Positions 23,860 to 37,471 are shown, numbered from the stretch's first letter. The stretch is DNA of 64,000 nucleotides from Dillenia suffruticosa (GCA_033439265.1 JAVTVX010000012.1:6437001-6501000); one strand, 5' to 3'. Numbers and translations are program-made. Notes: generated from the letters alone by a model not told the origin.

Positions 23860-24395
23860 CGTCAGATTACGAATCAATTTCTGTCGTTGTTATAGGTGGC
23901 ATGATCGAATATTCATTTTTTATTTCTTATTGTTCTCGCAGTAAAAAGTTTAAGAGTAAAGATGCTTCTTGGATGACATTTATACCCTTCAGTTACCAAA
24001 TTACCTTGTTACCCTCAATCTATGTAGATTTTCCAACTTATTTTTGGCAATCTATTTTCTAAATTCCCTGATTTATTCTATATTTAAATTAGAATTAGTT
24101 AAAAGGGCGGCACCAGCATGAGCATCGGTGAGACTTGCTTCTGGTTCTGTCCACGTTGTTGACTACATTGTAAGCATATTCAAACATAGGATTTTATAAG
24201 TTAATAAATTTAGTTAGTCTGCCGATTGATAGTTTACTTTAAAATACTTTCTTAACAAAAATAATTGGCATTTGTTTGGATTAATAATTTGAAATTAAGA
24301 GAAAATGCTTAAAGTAATTATTTTACATAAAAGTATTGCATTGCCATAAATGGGTTGAAAGCATCATTGATTTAAGTGATAATGTTTTGATACTA
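23860..24395. other. Upstream flank of Aux/IAA
   Basis: No gene seen. Includes AT-rich DNA and a TGTCCACG word near 24148. It probably contains distal promoter sequence. Confidence 0.4.
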
Positions 24396-24399
24396 TAGG

Positions 24400-24560
24400 T
24401 AACGTTGAATCCATTTCGATGATTGAAACTATTTTTTTAAAATAAAGTTTTGAGTTCGAATCTTATATATAAAGCATATAGACATTATGAGAGATTTGTC
24501 TCTTAAGATTTTAATTTAATTCGAATTAAATTTAATTGAATTCAATATAATTATCATATA
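24400..24560 (+). mobile_element. Degenerate SINE in the Aux/IAA upstream region
   Basis: B-box-like GAGTTCGAATCTT (about 24452-24464) is followed by the gagagatttgtctcttaa block and an aattcgaattaaatttaattg 3' domain, all seen in other SINE copies here. It contains TGTCTC (24497-24502), a classic auxin response core. Confidence 0.5.
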
Positions 24561-26024
24561 TTAATAATTTATAAAAAAAAATTTGATAATACTAGCAATT
24601 ACATGAAAATTCAAGTACAACACAATTAGATTTTCAAATATTTAGACAAATTTGAATGTAAGTGAAATAGTCAAGGTTATGTTCTCATGGGAATAGCTTA
24701 ATGGTCATAAATATAATTTTATTTCCTAATCTGATAATTTTAAATTCAAATTTCTGTGTAAAATTTAAAAAAAAATAATAGCCAACGTTATACAAACACT
24801 TCTTTTATTTTTTAGGGTTTTGACCAACATTATTTGCAAGTTGTGCCAAGAGTGGGAAATCGTAATCCGAAGGAATCAAACCTTTCTTCTTTCTCTTTTA
24901 TCTTTTTTTGGTTCTTCTTCTTTTTGGGCGTGGATGGGGTTTTGATGATCATCATCAAAGACCAAAACAGAACCTGAAATCACCATTTTGCAGAAACAGA
25001 TAAAAATCGCAAAATCAAGAAAATCCAGATCTTGTCTCACCAAAATCATCAAAAAATACCAAACATATTCAACCGCTCCACTCATTGCAACCTTAATCAT
25101 GCTTCCCATGCGATATTACATTACTACCCCTGCTCTTTGAAAGGTATTTCGAATTTGAGTTAAAATTTTTTAAAATTCTATTCAATTAAATTTTGTTTAA
25201 TCTATAATTTTATTTATATTTTAATAAATTAAATTTTTTTAGCTTAAGGTCGGCTAATACAGATATTACAAACAATCCAATTCGGCTCATCGACTCACGT
25301 ATATTACTTTAATTAACTTGTTAAATTAAAATATCAAAATTAGAAAAATAATATACAATATAAATAAAAATAAAAATAATTATTTAATATTAAAAAATAA
25401 GCATAATTAGTCAATCAAGATTAATAATTTGTACAATATTACAAAAAGGTAAAACTTCTAAGATAAAAATAATAAGAATAAAGTATATTTAAAATATTTA
25501 TAATACGTATTCACATATATATATATATATATATATTCATTTAAATTTTGAGAAGAGGGCGATCATTGAGCAATTAATTGTTTTTTCATCAATTTAAGAA
25601 GTTTATAGATCTTAATAAAAAAAATTAATTTTACATAATTAAACGTAAATTAAAATTACAAAAATTTCTTAAAAAATTGATTGAGAGTATATTTATCGGA
25701 TTATGCTTGTGTGATCTCCTCGTTGACCTCATCCAATTTCGGGAGGGATGGAGAACAAGGGAAGAAATGGAGGGCAGGAAGGGAAAAGGTGAGCAGGCGG
25801 GGGGGAGGGGGTGTGTGTAAGTCACGTAAAGAGCATTTATTGGAGAGTGGATAGGTGAAGATGGGGGACAGAGGAAAACAGGGGGAACAACTGGGGAAAG
25901 GGGACAAGAAAGCGGCATTTGAAGTTGCATTGCCGGGTGTTGAACAGGACATATAACCCCCCCCCCCTTCTCTCTCTCTCTCTCCTCCCACTCCCACTTC
26001 TCTTTTTCTCTTTTTCCATCATTA

Positions 26025-26027
<3 letters not shown>

Positions 26028-26080
<53 letters not shown>
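26028..26080. repeat. (CT)n microsatellite
   Basis: About 26 uninterrupted CT units. Confidence 0.95.
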
Positions 26081-26084
<4 letters not shown>

Positions 26085-26950
26085 GAATTAAATTTACCGG
26101 ACATGGGTCTTTAGTAGCATCATTAACTGCTCCCTACACCTGCACGCTTGCGCCTCACCCTCGTCCCTATTTACGTACCTACATCTTACATACATGCCAC
26201 CATCATCCCTTTTTTAAATAAACCAAACTTCAAGTGGATCATTTGTGAGCATTTGATAAATTAGTTTATTAACTGTTCCTCTTTATATATATATATATAA
26301 TGTTTAAATTTATTTCCATAAATAAGTCTAATTAATTTTCACTTTTCCATATTAAAGTGTTTAAATAATTTTTTGACACAAAGTTTATTATAAATATTAT
26401 AAGAAAATTTGAATTTTGTGACATCTTAATGTGAGTTTTTAATCTCATATATTACAATGCTGCGCATGCCCATCATTCCTCCCTCGCATCATTTCCACGT
26501 CACTCTCACTTAATCAAGCTCTCAATTCTTGGCCGTTTGATCCGAGATCTGACGGTGGAAGATGTATGCGAAAGTGGGCGCATGATGGGTATGGGGTATG
26601 ATGATGTTGATCAAAGCGACGGTGGAGGAGATTGAGTGAATTAATTATTGAAGGTGCCAAAGAAATAATAATAAATAAGAGGAAGGAGATATCGAGATCG
26701 AGAGAGAGAGAGAGAGATTATTATTATTATGTATTGGTAATAGCTATCGATAGCCACAGATTTTGCGGGCTTGTGACACGACAAAGGGACCCAATGCCGG
26801 AAGACCTCCGCTTTTGCCGGTGACTTTTATCTTTTAACCAAGGCTCGCAACAACTTAACCATGGTTCGATTATTGAAACTATTAAACTCAAATTAGACTA
26901 TGACTATAATTTACAAAGTCATTCTTTCTTTTGTCTCCTTTCCAACACGG

Positions 26951-26996
26951 GCCAAGAGTACCACGTCTAGGTTGCCAAGACTACCACGTCTAGGTT
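26951..26996. repeat. 23-bp tandem duplication with ACGT core
   Basis: Two adjacent 23-base units (26951-26973 and 26974-26996) differ at one base. Each carries CCACGTC. Confidence 0.85.
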
Positions 26997-28235
26997 GAGG
27001 ATTCAGAGTATTTTAAATTTTGCCCTAAAAAATTTTGATAATTTGTTTTTAACCACTGAATTAGCTTCTTAGCTTCCTCTAATCGGTTAAAAATAAGTTA
27101 TTGGGTCATTTTATTTAGATATTTTAAATTTTCTTTTGACAAAAAAAAAATCAAATTTCAATATTAAAAAAATATATTTTTTTAAAAAAAATTTAATGTA
27201 TTTTTGATTAACCACAAGCCCCTCTTTTACTTATGATAGTTACAGATAACACTAGTCATCTATATTTCTCTTTCAAATTCATATTTTTCTCAATTTTTTT
27301 ATACATAAAATTTTTATTTATTGTTCATCACAAGGGTGAAGATTGGGTTAATTGAACTAGAAATAAGCATGACAATTCCCCAATATAGACCGGTAGTCAC
27401 ATAGATGTGCTCGTATGATAGCAGAAAGCTTAATGCGCATTGCTCCTTTCTCTTCTTTATAAAGATTTTTGAATTTAAAATTTTCAATATATCCAAAGAA
27501 AAAGGCGTAATTTTTATCCCGTGGGGTATGGGGGTGAAGGAGAATTTTCCCCCACAAGGGGTCCAAGAATGGGGTTAGAGAAATGCTCCCACCCGCACCC
27601 TACAAGGACCCGAGATACATAAAGTTATAGATATACTTTTATTATTATATTGAATAGTATATACTATATTTAAAATTAAGATAGGGACCATAACCTAATC
27701 TTCATTCACCCTTTATCAAATCAAATCAATCTTTTCTTTCTCACTCAAATTTTTGAATCTCAATATTTTGTATTTGATGCCATTGGCTCTAACTGTGAGT
27801 CTTCTCTTATTCTCGCCTCAATCATTCTCTCACGCCCCTTCTTTGTACCGTTGCCAAAGGCGAACCCGTTGTAAAATGTGAACCGTAAACCCCCTTTGAA
27901 GTACAAAAGGTGAATTCTTTTCTTACCATATATTCATAATGAAGCTTGTACATGAATTGTGATTTTGGTTCATGGGTTTCTTATTATTATAAGCTATTAA
28001 GAGTTTGACAAAATAATATATATGTTTCTGAATTATTTAAGATGTCAATTGTAACAGTGATTTCATTCCCGTATTTGTAAATAGTTAAGTTATTTTTTAT
28101 TTGTTATGCTGAATAAATGAATATTAAATTCATTTTATATTCATATTAAAATTTTGATTTTTAGTTAGTGTGATAATCCATGTAGGTACAATGGATACCA
28201 TGGGGAGTGGATATGAAATATCAATCGGACCCCAT

Positions 28236-28254
28236 GGGGGTGGGGTGGGAGGGG
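28236..28254 (+). other. G-quadruplex-type motif
   Basis: Four G runs (5, 4, 3 and 4 G) are separated by single bases in an otherwise AT-rich region. Confidence 0.6.
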
Positions 28255-28769
28255 TTTTTCTCGCAAGGGGCGCAACTATGGAGGAAGTGAGAAAGTCTCC
28301 CTGCCCCATTGCCATACCTTTACTAGGAGACCGGATGTTCAATTTCCTTTTCTAAAAATTTCCTTCCCCGATGTCAGAAGAAAAGTAATTTCTTGTAGGG
28401 ATGAAAAAAATTAAATTTAAATTTTAGTTTGCAGGAAACGAATTCACGTATTTTGATCGGACAGAGATCACTTTTTCATTCTCTCTTTATTTCTCTCTAT
28501 ATTTATTTGTCTCTCCTCTTTCTATTTTTTAGACGAAGATGATCTCTGCCTTTTATCTCTCTTGCGGCACCGCTCTTTTTCTTTTATACTCTCTCTCTTT
28601 TTTTTTTTGTTTTTTTTTTTTTGTCTCCTTACTTTATTTTTTATCCAGAAATTGTCCTCTCTCTCTCTTCTTATTCTTTCTTCTCTTTTTCATTTTATTA
28701 GCACCAAAACCAATCTCTCTCTTCTTTTTTTTTCTTTTTGTATATGGATCTTCTGGTATTTAGCGTTTC

Positions 28770-28925
28770 GCCTCAACTAATTCGGAATCGACTTGATTGT
28801 CAGATCTCATTTGAAGGAGAGATTTTTTAACATTGTTTTTTTCATACCTAGCGGGAATCAAACTCCCGATCTAGTTAAGGGACGAAAGTACTTTTCTTAC
28901 CTATGTCAATAAGTATTGGTATCTC
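28770..28925 (-). mobile_element. SINE copy, minus strand
   Basis: On the minus strand it has the B box GTTTGATTCCC within a gggagtttgattcccgctagg context. A ...tctccttcaaatgagatctgac... block and a gattccgaattagttg 3' domain follow. These line up with the copy at 31.83 kb. Confidence 0.6.
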
Positions 28926-30753
28926 TCCCTTCTGTTTGTTATGGCACCACCAAATTTAAGAGTTAATCATATTAACAAGTTAAATAACAAGTATAAATTA
29001 TGGACTAAAATTTAAATTCAGTATATAAATAAATTAAGTAAAATTTTTCCTATCGAAATACTTTTCATCTCACATCAATGATAAAAATTTTATCATTGAC
29101 TTTTGGATTTCACCAAAAGTAAACACATGCAATAATTTTTAAAAAAAAATTACGTTAGAGGATTATTTTTAAATAAAATCTTTATATATATTTAATCCGA
29201 ATTAATTATAATATGGATATGGAAATAGTGACGCGAAAAAAAAAAGAAAAAGCACAAACACGTGCGATGAGATTGCTTGGAAGCCCGTTTTAACGGGCCA
29301 AGTTGACTGCACACGTGGGTTGGGCCTGACAGACACGAGTGAAAGCGATTAAGATTTGAAGGTCAATGGCAAATGCTTGGTACCGTGGACCCCGCATCTA
29401 GAAATTGCACGCCATCCGCACACCTGAAGACTCACGTGCGAGAAGTATGTGCAAATCTGCAAGGAGTCAATTTTCTAATTTTTATATTATATATATATTA
29501 TATTTAATAGAGATGAGGGAAGGAGAAGGCGATGGATCTTACGACTCGACATTTATCTTATCTTTGGAATCCTATGTGAAATTATATAGTAATGATTCTT
29601 AACTTCTCTCGTGGTTTTTTTTTTTATTTTAACATTATTATTTTCAAATCTTAGGGTAAATGATTAATTTAAAAATTTAAGATTAAGTCTCGATTTATTA
29701 TCTGCAACATTGATTCTTATATTACTTGTCTATGTTCACACTTCAAAGGGAAAAAAACATTACATGAAAAGTTAAAGGTGACAATACAATTCAAAATATT
29801 ATTAGTACTCTTTTTCATTATTAATAAAGCAAACATGCTAATTGGTTTTTGAAAAACATTATAAGTTTACAAGTATATCTCAAAATTTATTTTTTTTAAT
29901 AATTTGTGGATAATATTTAATTGGATAAGGTCGGCATTATACATTTAGAGAAAATAAAAATAAAAAAGATCAAATAACTACCCATTAATCACCAACTTCA
30001 TTTTTCTATCGATTCATATTTTTAATTTTTTTCTCAATATTTTATTTATTTATTTATTTTTCATTTTCTTACTATGTAACACTAGCTAGGAAACTAAAAT
30101 GGATATAATTTTCTTTTTTTTGGGGGGATAATTTTGTAGCTCATAGTTTTCTTTTTTGTTTGCATGTTGCGTGCAAAATAAAAATGAAAACCACAATCTT
30201 TATGAGATAGTTGTGACCCAAATAAATGCACTGTACTTGAGAATCCTTAGCTTTGATTAAAAATGAAAATTTGAAGTGGGCTTGCTGTTTTTAAATAATG
30301 CAACCATAGGTTATAAATGGCAGGGTTTCTCTTCCTCCTAGTTTCTCTTTTCTGGCCTCACTCTATCCAATTGAAGTCTATCATAATTTTTCTTTTTCTT
30401 TTTTTTTTTGGGTCGGGTCTATCATATAATGGGTTTGTTTATATCTCATTGCAACAGTATAAACAGATGCTTGCGCAAGTATGTCATCATCAACACGCAC
30501 AGGGAAAAGGGAGAAAAAATTATAATTGCATCATTGAGAAACTTATATAATTGAATTATATAATTTATGTCAAAAAATTATTAACTAAACGAAGATAAAC
30601 TGCGAGTCTTTAGCAATGAAAAAAAAAACCCTAAGTAGATGCACACGTATTTAAAGAGAGCAACACAGAGAATTGCATACGTAGATGGATGATTGGGGGG
30701 GAGAGAGAGAGAGAATTGTTCACTTTTTGCGATTAAGAGAGAGAGAGAGAGAG

Positions 30754-30784
<31 letters not shown>

Positions 30785-31399
30785 AAGACAAAGAGACAAA
30801 AGGTGCAAAGCCCAAGCTTGCCCTGTTGACTATTTCTTATTCCCTATTCATCCGATCAAATAATTAGGTAACTGACCACTTATACCTTGCAAATAGTGAG
30901 AGAATTTTATTTAAGGAGTTAAATTTAAATTAAATTTAATCAGGGTTATTAAAAAAAATCCCTTTTAATCCCATATCGAGACAATGAGATTTAGCATGGT
31001 GTAGCCCACATGGGACATGTTCTCTCTCGGATGTTTTGGGTTGTAGGCCTCTCTTCATCGCGTTTATGTTTCGTTGGGCTTGTCATTTTGTATTCATTCA
31101 GCTTGGCTAAGTGTTTGTCTAGACTAGAATTATTCACCAGGCAAGAAAAAGGCTGTGGATATTTTCTTATCACATGATCTTGTAATTTAGTGTTGCCTGA
31201 TCCTTTCTCCAATTAATAGGCTGGGGGCCACTTTTCCCTTGATTATTAACCAAGAAGAAAAAAACGCAAAGCTTTCTTCTACAGCCCTCGAGTGAGGAAA
31301 GGGCCAAAAGAAAAAAGGAACATGTGGGTGATAAAAGAAAAAAATCTCTGTATATTTTCCATTGTTTTTTTTTTTTTAAATACTGGGCAAAGATGGGGT
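28926..31399. other. Intergenic DNA with a CACGTG cluster
   Basis: No supported gene. CACGTG occurs at 29259-29264, 29312-29317 and 29433-29438 in a GC-richer island of about 200 bases. (AT)n and (GA)n tracts lie around 30735-30784. The remaining frames are low complexity. Confidence 0.45.
29259..29438. promoter_or_regulatory. Three G-box (CACGTG) cores within 180 bp
   Basis: The three palindromes sit in a GC-richer patch that also has a GCCCGTT/AACGGGC inverted repeat at 29284-29299. G-boxes bind bZIP and bHLH factors. No gene start is evident next to it, so this may be a lost promoter or a distal element. Confidence 0.25.
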
Positions 31400-31651
31400 T
31401 TAGTACAATAGCACTTGTCATTGTCTTTAAATCGTCTTTAAATCTAGAGGTTCTGGATTTAAGTTTCCCCGGTGGAATTTCTCATGCCTCTTTATTTCCA
31501 TTTTCCTTTAGCTTTTACTTGGTCTACAAGGGGTTTTTCTTTTTTGATTTTATTGGATCAATTAGTGTCTGAAATCATACTCTAATTTGATCCGAATTGT
31601 CGCCTGGATGATATACCGGGCCTAGGCCTAAAAGTTAACTGAAAAAAAAAG
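31400..31651 (+). mobile_element. Degenerate SINE
   Basis: It has a tRNA-like head with ggttctggatttaag in the B-box position, a 3' domain tttgatccgaattgt...gatataccggg, and a tail of nine A ending at 31651. Confidence 0.5.
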
Positions 31652-31831
31652 GACAAATGCCATGTAGATTTCAATCGCATCAATTTGTGTTCAAAAGATA
31701 TGCCCTAAGAATTGTCTCATGACACCAACGAGAACAGGCCATTTCTTATAATTTAGATTCTTTCACGGCCGGGTTCTTACGTAGGAATTGTGGGAGCATC
31801 ATAGTGGGAGCATCATAGGACCCGTAGCAAA

Positions 31832-32029
31832 ATAACACTTGTTGGTATAAATGGAAAGAATATTTTCTTCCCTTAATCAGGTCGAGAATTCTACTTCCTC
31901 TGGGTAAAGAAAAAACAATGTTGGGAGATCTCCCCCTCAAATAAGACCTGATAATCAGGTCGATTCGGATTAGTTGGGATAAAATCTCGAATACCAAATG
32001 ATAACCTAATTATAGGGACCGAAAAAAAA
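31832..32029 (+). mobile_element. SINE with 16-bp imperfect target-site duplication
   Basis: Flanked by TAGGACCCGTAGCAAA (31816-31831) and TAGGACCTGTAGTAAA (32030-32045), 14 of 16 identical. The 3' domain gattcggattagttggg...ctcgaatacc is followed by a short A tail. The head has cttgttggtata at the A-box position. Two differences between the duplications suggest a somewhat older insertion than the one at 6.4 kb. Confidence 0.75.
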
Positions 32030-32409
32030 TAGGACCTGTAGTAAAGGTAAACATCACCATTTTCCAGAACTTCTATTTATTTTTTTTTTCTTTTTCAAAT
32101 GTTGGGTTGGTCGATTTCAACATGAACTGGGTTCTAAAATTGAACTTCTCAGACAGGATCTGGCCCTTCATGTCCGATAACTTCCATGGGCTCAACTCTT
32201 ATTGTAGGCCCAGAACAGAAGACCAACTGCTCTTTTTTTTTTTTTTTTTGTACAAAAAGATACAAATAAACGGTATCGAATAAAATAAAAGAGGATCAAA
32301 ATAAAGAGACTCTACCACTTCAGTTGTCATGAGAAACAAAACAACTGCTTAATTTAGCTCAAATTACCAGTACATCACAAACTTTGTTTAGTCAATGGTT
32401 TAGATTTAC

Positions 32410-32595
32410 TCTAGGTTTTTTTTATATCATCAGTATCTAAAATTATATTCTGATAAATTCGATTCAAGCGTCTGCGATACTCTATTTAAAGAACGACTCT
32501 CTTAAGTTTCAAATATAAAACTTAATTAAAAAATTTAACGTACCATTCTATTAGATTAACTATGTATCGATAATTTGTTCTAGTTGTTGCCGAAG
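32410..32595 (-). mobile_element. Degenerate SINE, minus strand
   Basis: On the minus strand it ends with cttgaatcgaatttatcag...tagatact and a short A-rich tail. A cgttctttaaatagag...taagagag block links it to the copies at 34.7 and 54.0 kb. Confidence 0.4.
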
Positions 32596-34734
32596 GAAAT
32601 TAATGATGATGCATTGACGAGAGTTTTGAACCCACGAGATTTTTCTCCCTCTCTAATTTATAAAGATAGATTAATGGTCACATTCTTTCATTTCCAATAT
32701 CAGGATTCAAATCTGATTATAATTAAAAAACAAAAAAGGACACCCAGTCCGGTACGAAAAGCGCAGAACCATTCAATCAAAACAATTAATTAGGGCTCTG
32801 ACTCGATAACTCTGGTTTCGAAGCTAATGGGGCTTAATCAATGTCTAAGTGCTTAATTTGTTGTCAAATTCCATTTCGTTAGCCTCTTTGTCAAAGTACC
32901 AATTATTTGTCGCAGCCCCTTAGGTCACCATGGGCGCTTCTCTCCGGCCCCTTGGTTTATATATATATATATATATTTTGTTTTCACTAAATAATATTTA
33001 AAATTTATTTCAATTAATTCAATTTAAATATTATAAAATCCCTTAACGCTTTTTTTATTATATAAAAATTTAAATATAAAATTATCATATTAGAAAAAAG
33101 AGTTTAACACCACTAGATTATCCCCTTAGAAACTGAAGAGATTAACTCTCACAAATCTCATTTCTTTATTTTATGACTTGAACATAAGATCATGGTTTTA
33201 TACCACTAAACTGTCCTCTTGAGAAGTTGGACATCCACGGACGACTCTCACTTTGAATGGCTCGCACTCTGGACGGCTTTCACTCTGACGGGTAACCCTT
33301 TTCCTTTTCGGATGGTTCTTATTCCTGACACCAAGTAACATTTTTTTATTTTGAACTGCTGTTACTCTGACATCAAGTATCCATTTTTCAAGTAACCCTC
33401 TTTTAGGTGGTCTTTTTTTTTATATTAGATCGGAGGTTCTGATATCAATTTGTCACGGAATCAAGTAATGGATTTAATTTTAATAAGAGAACCCAATCTA
33501 AAAGATCAATCTATTGAGTGAAAGAGTTTATTAAAATTAAATATTAGTTTATGATTTCTCCAAGATTTGACCCGTGATACATAATAACATGATATAAAAA
33601 AATGTCACACCAGGGTTGTCCCCTTGTGAACGGTGTTCCCATTAAACGTGCTTACAGATTATAGGCCATTTCTAGTTGTCGAAGAGTTCATAACCCTTTA
33701 ATTACGCCAAATTTAAGAAAATATTCTAAAAATAATACAAATTCTGTTCATTATATCACCGGTAAATGGCAAGAGATTATTTAATAGTAAAGTACCGATC
33801 TCTTAGTATTTTTGTCATAAAATTTTTTATAGTATTTAGAACTTAATAGAAAAAATTTTAAAAAAATAGAAATAAATCAAAAAATAGATAAAAAATTTAG
33901 AACTTTGTATGTACTTATCCTTTTCCTTAAGAAAAAAAATCAATTTTATGGTGGGATCATGGCTAAACTAGTGATTAGTCTCTTCAGAGTGACTTTAATC
34001 ATGAGATAAGAATGAGGAGACTAAACTATAAAATCTTCACATAAATTGCTAAGACTGGACATGTTAGCATGCACCGGATATTTGCTAACATTAGCATGTT
34101 AAATTGACGGACAACAAGGCTGTCCTTGTGCCCACCGAAAAGAAAAAAAAATACCATTTGTTATTGGTTCTACTAGTGTAGGAAGTTTCCTTAAATGTTA
34201 CAGCGGATAAGATCAAAACAAAGGTATTCAATCCAACAAGGAACCAGCTCAGATGATCAGGGATAGGGAAATAAAGACTATTGGTTTTGACATACCCTTT
34301 AATGAGAAATGAGTCAGGGTCATGGCCCTCCAATGAGATAAGACCGTAGGGACCAATGGTGTTCGAAAATGACTAGCAATACTGACCCTTTAATGTACCG
34401 ACTTACAGCTAGCGCCCTACGGCAAAAGTCATATTTTTGCGCATAGGCCTTTTTGCATAACAACCCGAGAGCAAAAGTCATTTACTCTTATGCGATGGTT
34501 CAAATTTCGTACTTTAAGCTAATAAACAAGTGTTAATGAGTCCAACCAATTTTTTCATTTCAAACTAAAGCCCCTTAATAATCACTCCTAGCATTCTTTT
34601 TTGATCTTTGGTTTCCTAAAAATGCTATAAAAAGTTCCATAACCATTCCAAGACCAAAACAATAGGAATTTGGGACAATTTCTATAGAACTGGACCCACT
34701 TGCATAGTTGTTTATCTTTTTGTAACTATTTTTT

Positions 34735-34922
34735 TTTAATGTAAAATAAGTTGTATTCAAAATTATATTTTGATTAATTTCGTTTAAATATGAAAAACTT
34801 TAATTTAGGAAAAACTCTCTTAATATAATTTTTTTACATTTCCAAATCTCAAATATAAAATTTGATTAACAGATTTAATATTTTTACTTACTAAATCGAC
34901 TTTTTATCGATTTTAACTTCTT
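34735..34922 (-). mobile_element. Degenerate SINE, minus strand
   Basis: Same organisation as the 32.4-kb copy, with an A tail (poly-T at 34731-34738 on plus), a decayed aaattaatcaaaat 3' domain and a ttgagatttggaaatg head. Confidence 0.4.
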
Positions 34923-37322
34923 TAACATCTTAAAACTTTGTGTTTAACTATACAAGAAATAAACAATTAATGAGATTCAGTTCAAGTGGTATCAATCTTC
35001 CTTCCCTTTATAATAGATTCGGGTTTAAGTCTTATTACAAAGAAAAAAAATACAAGAAATAAACAAGTATCAATGAAAAATCTTTTGATGCCCCTGTTTT
35101 GCTTTTTTTCCATTTTTTTCCCCTCTATGTTTGTGGATATTCCTTTTCCTGGGTCAATGTAGAAAGTAATAGAACTCTTTAATATTTTATTAATGGAAAA
35201 AATTAATATTTTGAAATATTAAAATTTCATAACTCAAGTCTTTTGATAATGCATAGGGATAATGTCATGAAAGAGATCTGCCAAAATAATTATTCCATGA
35301 AAGAGATGTGCCTGCGTTTTTCATTCTTTGAAAAGAACGTGAGCGTTTCCAAGTTGACCGTGATTGGCGCGCCGACAATGTGATAAGCTCGAGTCCTTAT
35401 TTGCAAGTTGCGAAGCTTGCGTTGATTTTCTTGGTTTAAAATGCTATTTATCCCAAAAAAAAAAAAAAAATCTTTACACAATTATACATGTATTCTTTAG
35501 GATGGAAAATTATTATTAGATATATTTGTTTTTCTGACTTCTTTATATTACTTCAAAATTGTGCAATACCTTTTTTTTTTTTTTTTGTTATACAACAATA
35601 CGAACCCTGAATCAAGATTGTGCAATGTTAACAAGGCATTTTGATCTCTTTTGGTTGAACTTATCTTTGAGAAAAAAGATCTTATAAAAAAATATATTTA
35701 AATAAAAAATTTAACAATAATCATTTAGAGTATTCGATTATTTAGAATCCATTAACTTTTCGATAAATTTGTTTGATAAATCTGTTTGGATGTATAAGTG
35801 TAAAAATATTACCCAATTAAGAATTCAAAATCTAAATAATAATACTTAGGGAACAATCTATTGATGAAATAGTAGAGAAACAACTCCTTTAGAAATAATA
35901 TTGATTTGTGTTCATCGGCACTCAAGAAATTATTGTTTTTTGATTTATATGAAAATCTAAAAATATCTTAAAATATATATATATTTTTTGGGATATTAGA
36001 CTATACCGATCTAAATTAAGTAAGAAGAACTAACATTCTTATAGTAGCATTTGATTGATGTAATAGCACAAAAATCATTAATAAAGAGTTGCAAAATTGC
36101 CATTTAACATTTAAAAATAAAAAATGGAAAAAAAAATATCATTCCGACCCAACCCAGAAAAAGAAGAAAATTATCTTCTTTTTTTTTTTTTTTAGCAATA
36201 AAAGTATTTCTCTTCTTTATTTGCATGTATTAAGATTATTATATATACACTGGTGGCTACTTGTTTGTGTTTCACGTTGGCTAGGGAAAGTAACATTTTC
36301 TTTTCTTTTTTCAAACAAAAAATAGAAGTCCTTTTCATAAGTAAGACGAAGGAGAGGTGACGAAAAGACAATTTGAATGTGAAGGAAAATCCAAAACTCG
36401 AAGGATTTTTTCAAATTAGAACTCCACACGGCTTCTCTTCCTGCGGTTTGATAGCAACAGCTAACGAGCTAATTGATTCACTACAAAATCCTATTCATCG
36501 TTACAAGACTCTCAGCCCTTCTGGGACAAAAATCTCCCAATCTCCCAATTCTTTGGGTGTGTATTGAAAATAATAATAATAATAACAATAATAAAGTTAG
36601 AGTTATGTTAGTATTGAAAACCAAAAAAAAAAAAAAAAAAAAAAGTTAGAGACCAGAAATTGAGCTAGGTCGAGTTGAGTTAGAAATTGTCCAAACTCAA
36701 ATTTTATTGCGGACCCATTTGAATTCAATCGTGTGGTATGAGAAAAATAATTATAGAAGTGAACATATATTAAATTTTTTTAAATTAAGTGGTCAAACAT
36801 TTTACCTTTTAATTATAGTTTCGAGTTCAAATATTAGGAATGACGAAAAATGATTTGAGATAGATAATCCCTAAAATAGACTCATAGTACTTGAACCAAA
36901 TTAATTGAATAAAACTCAGATATCGATAATAAAAACAAAAAAAGAAATGAATATGCGATATGATATAAAATACAATAGCGTATAAGGATGCAAATAATCA
37001 AATTCATTAAGTGAGATAAATATTTGATTGTTATTGTTATTATATTTAAATTTAGATGTAATTATTTGTTAATTGTGACGTTCGCAAGAAGTAAAATTTT
37101 AAATACCGCATTTTAATAGATATGAATATTCTTAATTTAAAAGTTAGTTGTTAAAACAAATAATTCTTATATTTATATATCATGTCTTAAATTTTAAATT
37201 AGTCAACATGAGATTTTATGTGAGTTGAACAGAATAAAATTGGACTTCAACATAAGTGTCTCAAATGATTATCTTAGGTAAAAATTTGACCACTACTTTA
37301 AAATTTAATCATTTGGACCGAA

Positions 37323-37357
<35 letters not shown>

Positions 37358-37471
37358 TTTGAATCTTAAATTAATAGATATAAAATTTAATATTTTTATT
37401 AAAAATTATTAACCCAGCATTACCTTCCTAGTTCCGGCAATAGAGGCGATATAACACACACATACATATAG

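Larger units (their letters stand above)
24561..28760. other. Intergenic DNA
   Basis: No supported gene. A 77-codon minus frame at 24876-25109 is AT-poor for this window and holds splice-like words, but no domain is recognised. Frames across 25631-26104 come from (CT)n and purine-rich tracts. A 23-bp tandem duplication lies at 26951-26996 and a G-quadruplex-type run at 28236-28254. Confidence 0.5.

Noticed and set aside
24876-25109. 77-codon minus-strand frame upstream of Aux/IAA
   Set aside because: It contains both donor- and acceptor-like words but no recognisable family or second exon, so a gene call is not supported.
25631-26104. Overlapping minus-strand frames of up to 157 codons
   Set aside because: They are produced by (CT)n and purine-rich tracts, give Arg-Glu repeats, and have no domain.
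27500-28370. Two GC-rich patches as possible terminal arms of one DNA transposon
   Set aside because: The patches share only ccccat/gtgggg words. I could not align them as inverted or direct repeats.
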